Shown: piece after piece, positions 17,088 to 25,385 of the stretch
Position numbering within the stretch: the stretch's first letter is position 1
Layout: every line of letters starts with the position of its first letter
NCBI RefSeq assembly: GCF_029813775.1
Contig: NZ_JARVKW010000016.1
Location: forward strand, 1 to 64,000
Length of the DNA: 64,000 nucleotides
Source of the DNA: Streptomyces sp. DH24
Lineage (GTDB): Bacteria > Actinomycetota > Actinomycetes > Streptomycetales > Streptomycetaceae
Direction of reading: 5' to 3'
Notes under the pieces: generated by a model
What the model was told of the DNA's origin: nothing
Database searches by the model: none
Seen by the model: the letters and a program-made list of their open reading frames with translations, nothing else
Position numbers and translations under genes: made by a program

Positions 17088-19334
17088 GTGAGGGCAGCGG
17101 GACGGTCGGCGCGGGCACGGCTGCGGGATCGCTTCGCGGCGTCCGACCCCGGACTGCTGCGGCTGGCGGCGGGGCTGCGCACCGTGGGCGCCATCGCCCT
17201 CACGCTGGCCGTGCTCGCCCCGCTGCGGACCGACGTCACCCATCTGGTGGCCGGCGCGATGGCGGCGATGGTCGCCACCTTCTCCATCCAGGAGAAGCAG
17301 CGGCCCCAGCAGGCCGTCACGCTCGCCCTCGGCCTGCCCGTCGCCCTCGTCTCGGTGTCGCTGGGTGCGCTGCTGCACTCCCGTGTCCTGGCCGGTGACG
17401 CCTTCTTCGTCGCCCTGATCTTCGCGGCCGTGTACGGCCGCAGATTCGGCGACCGGGGCACCGCGCTCGGTCTGATCGGCTTCCAGGTCTACTTCCTGTC
17501 CCTGTTCGTCGGCGCCGAGGCGTCCGACCTGCCGCGGCTGTACCCCGTCATCTGCGTCGCGTTCGCGTGCAGTGCCGTGGTGCGCTTCGGGATCGTGCCG
17601 CAGACCCCGGCCGGAATCCTGGAGCGGCTGCGGCAGGCGTTCCGGGCCCGCCTCGCCCAGCTGGTGTCCGCCCAGCTCGACCTGCTCGACGCCGGTCCCG
17701 ACGACATCGACAAGGCCCTGGAGGCCGTACGCGACGGCACCGCCCGGCTGCACGAGTCGGCGCTGCTGATCCAGTCACGGCTGGAGGAGGGCACCCCGGA
17801 CGAGTCCGGGGCGCGTCTGGTGCAGCGCCGCATCGCGGACGCCGAGATCGCGGCCGAGCGGCTGGGCCTGCAGTTGCTGACCGCGCGCAGCGCCGAGCGG
17901 ACGGACACGCTCACCCTGCATCTGCCGGGCGCGCCCGCCCCGGAGGCCGGGCGGCTGCCGGTTCGGGACGAGGCGATCGACACCGTACGACGGGACCTGG
18001 AGGCGTTGCGGCTGCTCGTGCTGCGACCGCCCGCCGAGCACTCGGGGACGGCGCTCGCCCATGTGCGCAACCGGCTGCTCGGCTATCGCGACGAGGAGAA
18101 CCTGCCGACGGCGTCGCCCGCCGTGCAGGACGTCTTCCGGGGCATCGGCGAGGCCGCCCGCGCCGTGCTGGGACTGCGGCTCGCCTTCGAGGGGCCGCAG
18201 GACGAGTCGGACGACTCCCCCGCCACGGCCCGCTCCCGCGAGGAGCTCGACGCGGAGGACGCCGCGATCGACGCCGGGGAGGAGGCGGCCGAGGAGGCGG
18301 AGCCGGGCGGTCTCGACCGGCCCACGACGCGCGCCGCGGTGCAGGTTGCGGTGGGGTCGGCGCTGGCCATCGTGGGCGGCGAGCTCATGTCCAGCCACCG
18401 CTGGTACTGGGCGGTGCTCACCTGCTGGATCGTTTTCCTGAACACCTCCTCGACCGGCGAGATCGTGGTCAAGGGCTACCGGCGGCTGCTGGGCACGGTG
18501 CTCGGCGTGGTGGCCGGCATCGCGCTGGCCGGCCTGGTCGGCCCGCACACGTGGGTCGCGTTCGCGCTCGTGATGGTGTTCATCTTCGCGATGTTCTACA
18601 CGGCGCCGCTGTCCTACACCCTGATGTCGTTCTTCGTGACGGCGATGCTGGGGCTGCTGTACACCCTGCTGCACACCTACAGCCTGTCGGTGCTGCTGCT
18701 GCGGGTGGCGGAGACGGCGCTCGGCGCGGCCTGCGGGGTGTTCGCGGCGGCGTTCGTGCTGCCGGTGCGGACCGACCGGCGGACCAACGAACTGCTCGGC
18801 ACCGTGCTGGAGCGGCTCGCCGACGTCACCGAGGACGCCGTCGACCAGCTCAGCGGCGGACCCGCGGCCGACCTGCTCGACAAGGCGCGCGATCTGGACC
18901 AGGCGCTGTCCGACCTCCGGGGCGCCACGCAGCCGCTCACGCATCCGATCACGCCGCTGCGGGCCCGCCGGGACACCGCCCGGTATGTCGTCGCGATGCT
19001 GGAGACCTGCGCGTATCACGCGCGTTCACTGGCGGCGACGGCCGAGTTGCTGCCCACGCATCCGTCCATCGCGGCCGATCCGCGGCTGCGCGGGGCGGTG
19101 CGGCGCACCGTGCGCAACATCGGGGCGATCGCCGCGCGCGTGGCCGACGAGCACGCCGACGTCGAGGTCGAGACCGGGCCGAGCATCGCGTCGCTGCTGG
19201 AGCCCGGCCGGGCCGGCGCGGAGCGGTACGGGCGCGTCACCGGCCGTGTGCTGCGGCACCTGGAGCGCCTGGACGAGGCGGTCGCCGGACTGGCCCGGCC
19301 GCTGCGGGTGCCCGTGGCGCGGCCGAAGCGCTGA
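17088..19334 (+). CDS. FUSC family membrane protein
   Basis: A 748-residue integral membrane protein with two blocks of hydrophobic helices (about residues 25-160 and 410-560) separated by, and followed by, soluble helical regions. This is the layout of the FUSC/aromatic acid exporter-like superfamily. Phrases such as MVATFSIQEKQRPQQA and RWYWAVLTCWIVFLNT sit in the two membrane halves. It probably exports an organic acid or a toxic compound; the substrate is not readable. GTG 17088 has GGGAGAG 11 bases upstream. It converges on the minus-strand genes that end at 19391, with a hairpin in between. Confidence 0.8.
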   Translation: MRAAGRSARARLRDRFAASDPGLLRLAAGLRTVGAIALTLAVLAPLRTDVTHLVAGAMAAMVATFSIQEKQRPQQAVTLALGLPVALVSVSLGALLHSRVLAGDAFFVALIFAAVYGRRFGDRGTALGLIGFQVYFLSLFVGAEASDLPRLYPVICVAFACSAVVRFGIVPQTPAGILERLRQAFRARLAQLVSAQLDLLDAGPDDIDKALEAVRDGTARLHESALLIQSRLEEGTPDESGARLVQRRIADAEIAAERLGLQLLTARSAERTDTLTLHLPGAPAPEAGRLPVRDEAIDTVRRDLEALRLLVLRPPAEHSGTALAHVRNRLLGYRDEENLPTASPAVQDVFRGIGEAARAVLGLRLAFEGPQDESDDSPATARSREELDAEDAAIDAGEEAAEEAEPGGLDRPTTRAAVQVAVGSALAIVGGELMSSHRWYWAVLTCWIVFLNTSSTGEIVVKGYRRLLGTVLGVVAGIALAGLVGPHTWVAFALVMVFIFAMFYTAPLSYTLMSFFVTAMLGLLYTLLHTYSLSVLLLRVAETALGAACGVFAAAFVLPVRTDRRTNELLGTVLERLADVTEDAVDQLSGGPAADLLDKARDLDQALSDLRGATQPLTHPITPLRARRDTARYVVAMLETCAYHARSLAATAELLPTHPSIAADPRLRGAVRRTVRNIGAIAARVADEHADVEVETGPSIASLLEPGRAGAERYGRVTGRVLRHLERLDEAVAGLARPLRVPVARPKR

Positions 19335-19348
19335 CCGCACCGGCGGAC

Positions 19349-19379
19349 ACGGCCGTGCGCGGCCCCGGGGCCCGGCCGT
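19349..19379. terminator. Bidirectional hairpin between convergent genes
   Basis: ACGGCCG (19349-19355) pairs with CGGCCGT (19373-19379), and the interior contains the palindrome GGCCCCGGGGCC. TTTCCCC follows on the plus strand. It lies between the FUSC gene and the convergent small gene. Confidence 0.5.
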
Positions 19380-19390
19380 TTCCCCGCCCG

Positions 19391-19825
19391 TCAGAAGTCG
19401 GTGGGAAGGCCGCTGGCCTCGGCGATGCCGCGCAGTTCCTCGTTCTGCCGGTGCCGTTCGCGGATGTGCTCGGCGATCTCGCCGAGCCGCTCGGGGTCCG
19501 AGGCGGTGTCCGCGTCGGTGACGACCCGCACGGGGCCCGTGTCGTCGACGGTGATCTCGACGACCTCGTTGTCCAGGCGTCCGGTGACGGCGGTGGCGAT
19601 GACCAGCGCGGCCTCGTCCCGCACCTCCTGCGGCAGGTCCTGGGTGTCGTCGCCGTCCAGCGCGAAGTCGAGGGTGGACAGTTCCTGCCGGTCGATGGCC
19701 CGCAGCACGGGCTCGACCACTCTGAGCAGCAGTTGGTAGTCCTCGGCGGCCATCCTGATCCGCAGGAGATCGAGGTACATCTCCACGGGCCGGCCGTCCT
19801 CCGGAGGGATCTCGGATTCGCTCAT
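19391..19825 (-). CDS. Hypothetical acidic protein
   Basis: A 144-residue acidic, mostly helical protein without signal peptide or membrane segment. I do not recognise a named family. The middle contains strands that end VEITVDDTGPVRVVTD, and the C-terminus is helical (ERLGEIAEHIRERHRQNEELRGIAEASGLP). The start codon ATG 19825 lies 44 bases after the stop of the DUF1206 gene on the same strand, so the two probably form an operon. No cofactor or catalytic motif is visible. Confidence 0.65.
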   Translation of the reverse strand: MSESEIPPEDGRPVEMYLDLLRIRMAAEDYQLLLRVVEPVLRAIDRQELSTLDFALDGDDTQDLPQEVRDEAALVIATAVTGRLDNEVVEITVDDTGPVRVVTDADTASDPERLGEIAEHIRERHRQNEELRGIAEASGLPTDF

Positions 19826-19869
19826 GCCCTACGGGTTCCCCACGGCGCGCCGCTCAGACGCCGCGCGGT

Positions 19870-20718
19870 TCAGACTCTGCGCCAGCGGGCCATGGCGAAG
19901 GAGAACAACCCGAACAGCACCAGGCCGGCCGCCACGCAGACCAGCAGCCACGGCCCGAGCGGGGTGCCGGTGAACGAGCGGAGCGTGTCGTCCAGGCCCT
20001 TCGCCCGATCGGGCTCGTACGCGGCGGCGGCCCGTACGGCGAAGCCCCCCGCCACCGCGAACACCAAGCCGCGTGTCACGCCGCCGCCCACGCCCGCCAC
20101 GTCGACCAGTCGCCTGGTCCGCGGCGGCAGCTCGCCGTGGTTCAGCTTGTCGTGGTCGCGGCGCCGGACCGCCGTCACGCCCATCCACACGCCGGCCACG
20201 ACGACCGCGATCCCGGCGGCGGCCATGAGCCACTGCCCGGCGGGCAGGTCGAGGATCCTGGCCGTGGCGTCGCGGGACTGCCGGTCGCTGGAGTCGCTGC
20301 CGGAGCCTGACGCGTCGGCACCGCCGGCCGCGAACGCCAGCACGGAGTAGGCGACGAAGGCGTAGAAGCCGAACCGGGCGACGGCGAGCAGTCGCTTGCG
20401 GGGCTTGCGGCCGTCGGGTCCGACCGCGCCGAACAGCGCCTCGGTCAACCGCCACAGGGCCATGCCGACGAGTCCGGCGCCCAGGGCCCACAGCATCACG
20501 GCGCCGAACGGCTGGTCGGCGACCGCGGCGAGCGCACCGCCGCGGTCCGCCTGCCGTTTCGTGTCGCCGAACGCGACCTGGAGGGCGATCCCGCCCACCA
20601 GTAGGTAGATCACGCCGCGCGCGGCGAATCCCGCCCGCGCGGCGCCCTCCGCGACCGATCCCCTGGGCCGGTTCCGGAGCCCGAGCAGGCCGCTGCCGGT
20701 CGTCACACCTGTCTTCAT
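19870..20718 (-). CDS. DUF1206 family membrane protein
   Basis: A 282-residue membrane protein with three copies of a two-helix unit, each with a phrase like ARAGFAARGVIYLLVGGIAL or VARFGFYAFVAYSVLAF, as expected for DUF1206. Six transmembrane helices are visible at about residues 32-52, 75-95, 113-133, 160-180, 205-225 and 255-275. The function is unknown; the family is widespread in actinomycetes, often near stress genes. ATG 20718 has GGAGG 5 bases upstream. It is the first gene of a probable two-gene operon and lies 85 bases downstream of the sigma factor gene on the same strand. Confidence 0.82.
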   Translation of the reverse strand: MKTGVTTGSGLLGLRNRPRGSVAEGAARAGFAARGVIYLLVGGIALQVAFGDTKRQADRGGALAAVADQPFGAVMLWALGAGLVGMALWRLTEALFGAVGPDGRKPRKRLLAVARFGFYAFVAYSVLAFAAGGADASGSGSDSSDRQSRDATARILDLPAGQWLMAAAGIAVVVAGVWMGVTAVRRRDHDKLNHGELPPRTRRLVDVAGVGGGVTRGLVFAVAGGFAVRAAAAYEPDRAKGLDDTLRSFTGTPLGPWLLVCVAAGLVLFGLFSFAMARWRRV

Positions 20719-20803
20719 CCGCGCCTCCGGGGTTGCGGATGCCCCGGCAGGGGGTCCTCACACCCCGGAGGCGGACAGGCCCTTCAGGGCCGGGCGGCGC
20801 CGT

Positions 20804-21691
20804 TCAGGGCGCCGTCGTCCGGTCGGAACCCAGCACCTCGTCGCGCACCCGGGCGCAGCTGCGGCTGATGAGGCGGGACACGTGCATCTGGGAGATCCCG
20901 AGCCGGTCGGCGATGCGGCTCTGCGTCATGTCCTCGAAGAACCGCATGTAGAGGATCGCCCGCTCACGCTCCGGCAGCCGACGCAGGCCCTCCTTGGCGG
21001 ACTCGCGGTCGACGACGACGTCGTACGAGGTGTCCGACGCGCCGAGGGTGTCCGAGAGGCTGTAGCCGTCGTCGCCGGCCGACAGCTCGGCGTCCAGCGA
21101 CAGGGTGCTGAAGCTTTCGAGGGCCTCAAGACCTGCGCCGACCTCCTCCTCGGTCAGCCCGGTGTGCGCGGCGATGTCGGCGACGGAGGGTTCGGGGCTG
21201 CCCGGGTTCTGGGTGAGCTCCCGGCGCGCGACGCGCACCTTGTTGCGCAGTTCCTGGACTCGGCGGGGCACCCGGAGCGCCCACATGCGGTCCCGGAAGT
21301 GCCGCTTGACCTCACCGGTGATGGTCGGCACCGCGTAGCTCTCGAAGGCGCCGCGCGAGGGGTCGAACCGGTCGACGGCCTTCACCAGGCCGAGGGCGGC
21401 GACCTGCCGCAGGTCCTCTATGGACTCGCCGCGGTCGCGGAACCGGCCGGCGATGCGGTGGGCCATGGGCAGCCAGGCCGTCACGAGTTCGTCGCGGATC
21501 GCGTCCCGCTCGGGGCCGTCCGGCAGGGCGGCCAGCCTGGCGAAGAGTTCCGCCGTGTCGGGTGCGTCGTCGTGCCGCCGCCGGGTGGAGGGCGGGGACG
21601 GCTCGGCGGGCGAGCCGGCCGGGGGCGTGGCGCTGTTCGTCGTCGTAAGGGTGTCCGTGCCGGGACGGCTGGTCGGCGTATCCATCAGCAT
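20804..21691 (-). CDS. SigB/SigF-family RNA polymerase sigma factor
   Basis: A 295-residue group 3 sigma factor. A disordered Pro/Thr-rich N-terminus (1-50) precedes region 2 (RQVAALGLVKAVDRFDPSRG, ESYAVPTITGEVKRHFRD), region 3 (QNPGSPEPSVADIAAHTGLTEEE in two parts) and region 4 with the HTH SRIADRLGISQMHVSRLI. It should direct stress or developmental transcription and be held by an RsbW-like anti-sigma factor. ATG 21691 has AGGAG 10 bases upstream. An RsbW-like gene lies just upstream on the same strand, 171 bases away. From memory of gene order it may correspond to S. coelicolor SigM, but I cannot confirm this. Confidence 0.9.
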   Translation of the reverse strand: MLMDTPTSRPGTDTLTTTNSATPPAGSPAEPSPPSTRRRHDDAPDTAELFARLAALPDGPERDAIRDELVTAWLPMAHRIAGRFRDRGESIEDLRQVAALGLVKAVDRFDPSRGAFESYAVPTITGEVKRHFRDRMWALRVPRRVQELRNKVRVARRELTQNPGSPEPSVADIAAHTGLTEEEVGAGLEALESFSTLSLDAELSAGDDGYSLSDTLGASDTSYDVVVDRESAKEGLRRLPERERAILYMRFFEDMTQSRIADRLGISQMHVSRLISRSCARVRDEVLGSDRTTAP

Positions 21692-21824
21692 GCGGAATCG
21701 CTCCTGAACGGTCGTGTCAGGGTGTACCGCGGGACGGTCGCTGTCCGGATCACCTGGAGGGCCCGGAGCCGTACCGCTCCCGCTGGCGCGCCTCCGGTCC
21801 GAAGCACGAGTGTGCACTTGCCCG

Positions 21825-21852
21825 GTCATGAGGAGGACAAACACCTCATGAC
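21825..21852 (-). terminator. Inverted repeat between RsbW-like and sigma factor genes
   Basis: GTCATGAGG (21825-21833) and CCTCATGAC (21844-21852) are perfect 9-base arms around a 10-base loop, 11 bases after the stop of the RsbW-like gene. It may terminate that gene's transcript or act as an operator for the sigma factor gene; no T-run follows on the minus strand. Confidence 0.4.
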
Positions 21853-21862
21853 AGAAAAATAC

Positions 21863-22288
21863 TCAGAAAAGCGGCACGACGGCCGTGATGCACTTGCCTC
21901 CGGAGGGCAGGCAGGAGACGTGGACGTCGCAGGCCAGCCGGCACACGATGGGCCAGCCGTGCCCGCCGGGGCGGCGGCGTCCCTGCCGGTCGGTCGGGGG
22001 CACCACCACCGGTGGTTCGGCGCTGCGGTCGCTGACCGAGACGCGGACGTCATGACCGACGACGTCGACGCGGAAGTCGGTGACACCGCCCCCGTGCAGC
22101 AACGCGTTGGTGGTCAGCTCCGAGGCGACGAGTACGGCGTCCGAGAGGGCGTCGGCGTCGCAGGGACGGTGGGCGGCTCGGCAGCGTTCGGCCACCGCGC
22201 GCTCCACGGCCCGGCGCGCCTCGGCGGGCTTGCTCGGCCTCGGCCGCCCGGCCTCCCGGGCGCCCGGCGGTTCGACGACAGGTTCCAT
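21863..22288 (-). CDS. RsbW-like ATP-binding protein, candidate anti-sigma factor
   Basis: A 141-residue HATPase_c domain. N-box VASELTTNALLHGGG and G-box GGHGWPIVCRLACDV are intact, and the C-terminus ends GGKCITAVVPLF like other small RsbW homologues here. ATG 22288 is preferred because GAGGAG lies exactly 6 bases upstream; an earlier in-frame ATG (22306) has no ribosome site. It lies immediately upstream of a SigB-family sigma gene on the same strand, the common arrangement for an anti-sigma/sigma pair, so it is the best candidate to bind that sigma factor. This is inferred from position only. Confidence 0.83.
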   Translation of the reverse strand: MEPVVEPPGAREAGRPRPSKPAEARRAVERAVAERCRAAHRPCDADALSDAVLVASELTTNALLHGGGVTDFRVDVVGHDVRVSVSDRSAEPPVVVPPTDRQGRRRPGGHGWPIVCRLACDVHVSCLPSGGKCITAVVPLF

Positions 22289-22528
22289 GGTGTGCTCCTC
22301 GCACATCGCTGAACTCCCTGGTCACTGGATGAGAAGCGGAGCGGGCGGCGGCGCGGCCGGCGCGTACGCGGACCGCGCGCCGGACGCCCTCGCCGGTGGG
22401 GCCTCGGCGGCCTGTTCCGTACGGGTCCGCGGGCCTCCCCTTCCGGCTGACCTGTGCGGGCGCCGTCAAACATCCGCCTCGTCCGGTGGAGGGGCGGTCA
22501 TTCCGCCGTCTGGGGGTACCTGGACGGC

Positions 22529-22750
22529 ATGACCGATGTGGTGGACTCGGACGAACTGCTGCGGCGCATCCGGCGCGCGAGGGCCTGCGCGGCGGCGGAG
22601 CGGCGGACCTGGCGGACCAGGCGCGACGAACTCGGACGCACCGACCCGGCCGGGGCCGGCGACGCGGCCGTACGGGAGCTGGCCTACGAGGCCGTGCTGC
22701 GGGTGCTGGACGAGATCCTGACCCCCGGCAGGCACCCGGAGCCGGACTGA
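22529..22750 (+). CDS. Small hypothetical protein
   Basis: A 73-residue, highly charged helical protein (Arg-rich RRIRRARACAAAERRTWRTRR, then AVRELAYEAVLRVLDEIL). I do not recognise the family. ATG 22529 has no strong ribosome site. A GGGTAC box at 22514-22519, 9 bases upstream, would give a nearly leaderless transcript, but no matching -35 is present. It is divergent from the RsbW-like gene and followed by a hairpin. Codon use is strongly GC3, which supports coding. Confidence 0.5.
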   Translation: MTDVVDSDELLRRIRRARACAAAERRTWRTRRDELGRTDPAGAGDAAVRELAYEAVLRVLDEILTPGRHPEPD

Positions 22751-22767
22751 CCCGGCGCCGGGCCGAG

Positions 22768-22802
22768 GGTCCGGGGGCCGGGCCCCGTGGCCGGGTCGGA
22801 CC
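22768..22802 (+). terminator. Hairpin after the small gene
   Basis: GGTCCG (22768-22773) pairs with CGGACC (22797-22802), with further G/C-rich pairing inside. It starts 17 bases after the stop at 22750. Confidence 0.4.
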
Positions 22803-23097
22803 GTGCCCTGCGCGGAGTCGGCCCGGCCGTCAGAGGACTCCCGGGTGCTGCGTCAGCCTCGTCCGGAGGCACCCTGTCCCGGTACTGCCCCGGCTCGCCG
22901 GCCGACCGGCACAGCACCGGCTACGGACCCGGCACCGGGCTCGCGCTGAGCCGGAAGAGGGACCCGCCGGGCAGCGTCGACGGTGAGGGCCGAACAGGGC
23001 GCCGACCAGCGGTTCCGGCCGTGCCGGGCGGTGGGCCGGCCGGTTCCCTCACGGGTGCCGGCGATTGCGGGGTGCCGCGCCGGGCACCCGAGGCGGC
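22803..23097. other. Gene-free stretch upstream of the decarboxylase gene
   Basis: Together with the hairpin, about 350 bases (22751-23097) lack a credible gene. The open frame at 22787-23101 has poor codon bias and no ribosome site. No clear promoter boxes or repeats were recognised beyond the hairpin. Confidence 0.4.
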
Positions 23098-24576
23098 ATG
23101 ACTGCTGACCACACGCGGGCACCGGTACTCGAAGCGCTGGCCGACTATCACCGTGAGGGGCGGCTCGGCTTCACCCCGCCCGGGCACAAGCAGGCCCGCG
23201 GCGCCGATCCGGCGGTGCGGGAGGTGCTGGGCGACGCGGTGTTCCTCGGTGACGTGCTGGCGTCCGGCGGACTCGACGACCGGCTGGTCCGGGGGCGGGT
23301 GCTGCAACGGGCGCAGGAGCTGATGGCGGACGCGGTGCACGCCGAGCACACGTTCTTCAGCACGTGCGGCAGCTCCCTGTCCGTGAAGGCGGCGATGCTG
23401 GCCGTCGCGGGCCCGCACGAGAAGCTGCTGATCGGCCGGGACGCCCACAAGTCCGTCGTGGCGGGCCTGATCCTGTCCGGCATCGAACCCGTCTGGGTCG
23501 AGCCGCGGTGGGACGCCGAACGGCACCTCGCGCACCCGCCGTCCGCCGACGACTTCGCGGCGGCGTTCGACGCCCGTCCCGACGCCAAGGGCGCGCTGGT
23601 CACCAGCCCCACGCCGTACGGCGCGTGCGCCGACCTGCGGGCCGTGGCCGACGTGTGCCACGGCCGCTCCGTGCCCTTGATCGTGGACGAGGCGTGGGGC
23701 GCGCACCTGCCCTTCCACCCGGACCTGCCGTCGTGGGCGATGGACGCGGGCGCCGACATCTGCGTCACCAGCATCCACAAGATGGGCAGCGGACTGGAGC
23801 AGGGCTCGGTCTTCCATCTGCGCGGCGACCTCGTGCCGCCGAAGCTGCTGGGGATGCGCGCGGACCTGCTCGGCACGACCAGCCCGTCGGTGCTGATCCT
23901 CGCCGGAATGGACGGCTGGCGGCGGCAGATGGCCCTGCATGGCGAGGAGTTGATGGGCGGCGCGCTGGATCTCGCGGCCGAGGTCCGTGCCGCCGTCGAG
24001 AACATCGACGGCATGCACGTCAACGACCGTGCCGACTTCTGCGGCCCCGGCCTCGCCGACGACTTCGACCCGCTGCCCGTCGTCATCGACCTCGCCGGGC
24101 TCGGGGTCACCGGGTTCCGCGCGGCGGACTGGCTGCGCGAGCACCGCGGCGTGGACGCGCATCTCGTCGACCACCGCCGCATCGGCATGCAGATCACGCA
24201 CGGGGACGACCGGGAGACGGCCGGGGAACTGCTCGCCGCGCTCAAGGACCTGGCGCACGCCGCACCGGAGTTGCGTCCGGCCCCGCAGGTCGACGTGCCG
24301 TCGCCGGACGGGCTGCGCATGGAGCAGGCGATGCTGCCCCGCGACGCCTTCTTCGGGCCCACCGAGGACGTGCCCGTGGACCGGGCGCCGGGCCGGGTCG
24401 CCGCCGAGATGGTGACGCCGTATCCGCCCGGGATTCCGGCGGTGCTGCCCGGCGAGCGGCTGACCGAGCCCGTACTGCGGTATGTGCGCACCGGGTTGGC
24501 GGCCGGCATGCATCTGCCGGACCCGACCGATCCCGGGTTGGAGACGATCCGGGTGGTGGCCCGCGACGCCGACTGA
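23098..24576 (+). CDS. Orn/Lys/Arg decarboxylase-type PLP enzyme
   Basis: A 492-residue fold-type I PLP enzyme of the Orn/Lys/Arg decarboxylase major-domain group. TPPGHKQARGAD near residue 20, TFFSTCGSSLSVKAA (about 83-97), the PLP-phosphate and Asp region IVDEAWGAHLPFHP (about 195) and the Schiff-base lysine in TSIHKMGSGLEQGS (about 223-236) are all present. The length matches the short form without the response-regulator-like wing domain. It probably makes a polyamine from arginine, lysine or ornithine; the substrate cannot be read from the sequence. ATG 23098 follows GAGGCGGC. No partner gene of polyamine metabolism is nearby. Confidence 0.83.
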   Translation: MTADHTRAPVLEALADYHREGRLGFTPPGHKQARGADPAVREVLGDAVFLGDVLASGGLDDRLVRGRVLQRAQELMADAVHAEHTFFSTCGSSLSVKAAMLAVAGPHEKLLIGRDAHKSVVAGLILSGIEPVWVEPRWDAERHLAHPPSADDFAAAFDARPDAKGALVTSPTPYGACADLRAVADVCHGRSVPLIVDEAWGAHLPFHPDLPSWAMDAGADICVTSIHKMGSGLEQGSVFHLRGDLVPPKLLGMRADLLGTTSPSVLILAGMDGWRRQMALHGEELMGGALDLAAEVRAAVENIDGMHVNDRADFCGPGLADDFDPLPVVIDLAGLGVTGFRAADWLREHRGVDAHLVDHRRIGMQITHGDDRETAGELLAALKDLAHAAPELRPAPQVDVPSPDGLRMEQAMLPRDAFFGPTEDVPVDRAPGRVAAEMVTPYPPGIPAVLPGERLTEPVLRYVRTGLAAGMHLPDPTDPGLETIRVVARDAD

Positions 24577-24614
24577 GAGCCGGGGCCCTCGTCAGCGACC
24601 GGAAAAGTGAAACC

Positions 24615-24626
24615 GGTCACGTGACC
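24615..24626. promoter_or_regulatory. Perfect 12-bp palindrome GGTCACGTGACC
   Basis: The site lies 38 bases after the decarboxylase stop and 10 bases upstream of the TTGCGT box of the candidate small RNA promoter. Flanking AACC and GGTT extend the symmetry with a one-base offset. It could be an operator for the promoter at 24636-24666 or the stem of a terminator. Confidence 0.4.
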
Positions 24627-24635
24627 CGGTTCCGG

Positions 24636-24666
24636 TTGCGTGCGGCGCCCCGCGTTGGTTTATCGT
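24636..24666 (+). promoter_or_regulatory. Candidate housekeeping-type promoter of a small RNA
   Basis: TTGCGT (24636-24641) and TATCGT (24661-24666) are separated by 19 bases, and transcription would start near 24673. No open reading frame starts directly behind it. Confidence 0.4.
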
Positions 24667-24672
24667 TCATGC

Positions 24673-24756
24673 ACGTGGCGACGGGGTCGACGCATCCGTC
24701 CCCCGCACGTCACCTTGCTGCCCTGGCTGGTTTCCCCCGTCCAGCCAGGGCACTTT
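24673..24756 (+). ncRNA. Candidate small RNA or attenuated leader ending in an intrinsic terminator
   Basis: A stretch of about 85 bases without coding potential runs from the predicted start near 24673 to a perfect 10-bp stem (24721-24730 with 24741-24750) followed by CACTTTTCT. T-rich tails are rare in Streptomyces terminators, so this is a strong rho-independent signal. The body can form another stem between GACGG (24680-24684) and CCGTC (24696-24700). It could be a free small RNA or the terminated 5' leader of the cyclic-nucleotide-binding gene that starts 125 bases later. No known RNA family is recognised. Confidence 0.35.
24721..24756 (+). terminator. Intrinsic terminator with T-tract
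   Basis: CCCTGGCTGG, a 10-base loop, then CCAGCCAGGG and CACTTTT. The 10 pairs are perfect and the T-run follows within two bases. Confidence 0.7.
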
Positions 24757-24880
24757 TCTGCCCTCCTGCCGCGCTCTCACGGAAAAGCGTCATCCGCCGA
24801 GGTGCCCCGGGCGTGCGCAGCGGCTGAAATGGGCGTAGGGAAAGCACCCGGACCGAACCGCCGGTGAGGAGCCCCGCCTC

Positions 24881-25336
24881 ATGACCAAAGCGATCAAACT
24901 GCTCACCGCCCTGCCGTCGCCCCAGCGACAGCGACTGATGACGCTGGCCCGGGAGGTCTCCTTCCCGGAGGACTGCCGCATCTTCGAGGCGGGTGGCCGG
25001 GCCGACCGCTTCTGGGTGATCCGCTCGGGCGCCGTCAGCCTCGACCAGCGCGTGAACTCCCTGCACCGGGTGACCGTCGCCAGCCTGGGCGCGGGCGACC
25101 TGCTCGGCTGGTCCTGGCTGTTCCCGCCGTACGAGTGGGACTTCGGCGCGGAGGCCTTCAGCCCGGTGCGCGCCTACGAGTTCGACGCGGCGGCGGTGCT
25201 CGGGGCGTGCGAGGAGGACCCCCAGCTCGGGCTCACGCTGGTGCGCGGCGTGGCGGAGATCCTCGCGCACCGCCTGGAGATGACCCGGGGCAAGCTCATG
25301 GAGCAGTACTCGATGCACCGGCGCGGCGTTCTCTGA
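24881..25336 (+). CDS. Stand-alone cyclic-nucleotide-binding (Crp-like) domain protein
   Basis: A 151-residue protein consisting of one cNMP-binding beta-roll. Typical features are IFEAGGRADRFWVIRSGAVSL (about residues 34-54 in two parts), the turn LGAGDLLGWSWLF and the C-helix RLEMTRGKLMEQY. The helix-turn-helix that follows in Crp/Fnr regulators is missing; the protein ends at the C-helix. It may therefore be a ligand-binding or protein-interaction module rather than a DNA-binding factor. ATG 24881 has GAGGAG 9 bases upstream. The terminator-ended leader upstream could control it. Confidence 0.8.
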   Translation: MTKAIKLLTALPSPQRQRLMTLAREVSFPEDCRIFEAGGRADRFWVIRSGAVSLDQRVNSLHRVTVASLGAGDLLGWSWLFPPYEWDFGAEAFSPVRAYEFDAAAVLGACEEDPQLGLTLVRGVAEILAHRLEMTRGKLMEQYSMHRRGVL

Positions 25337-25385
25337 GGCCCCGGTGCGCGGCACGGGCGGCGCCGTGCCGGACGGCTTCCGCGGT

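Noticed and set aside
17567..20350. 927-residue open frame on the plus strand
   Set aside because: It runs out of frame through the FUSC gene and antisense to two minus-strand genes; the composition is Arg/Ala/Gly-rich shadow.
22514..22519. GGGTAC box before the small gene at 22529
   Set aside because: No GNNT at 14-16 bases upstream, so it was not counted as a SigB-type promoter.
22787..23101. Possible small gene before the decarboxylase
   Set aside because: There is no ribosome site, codon bias is poor and it resembles no family.
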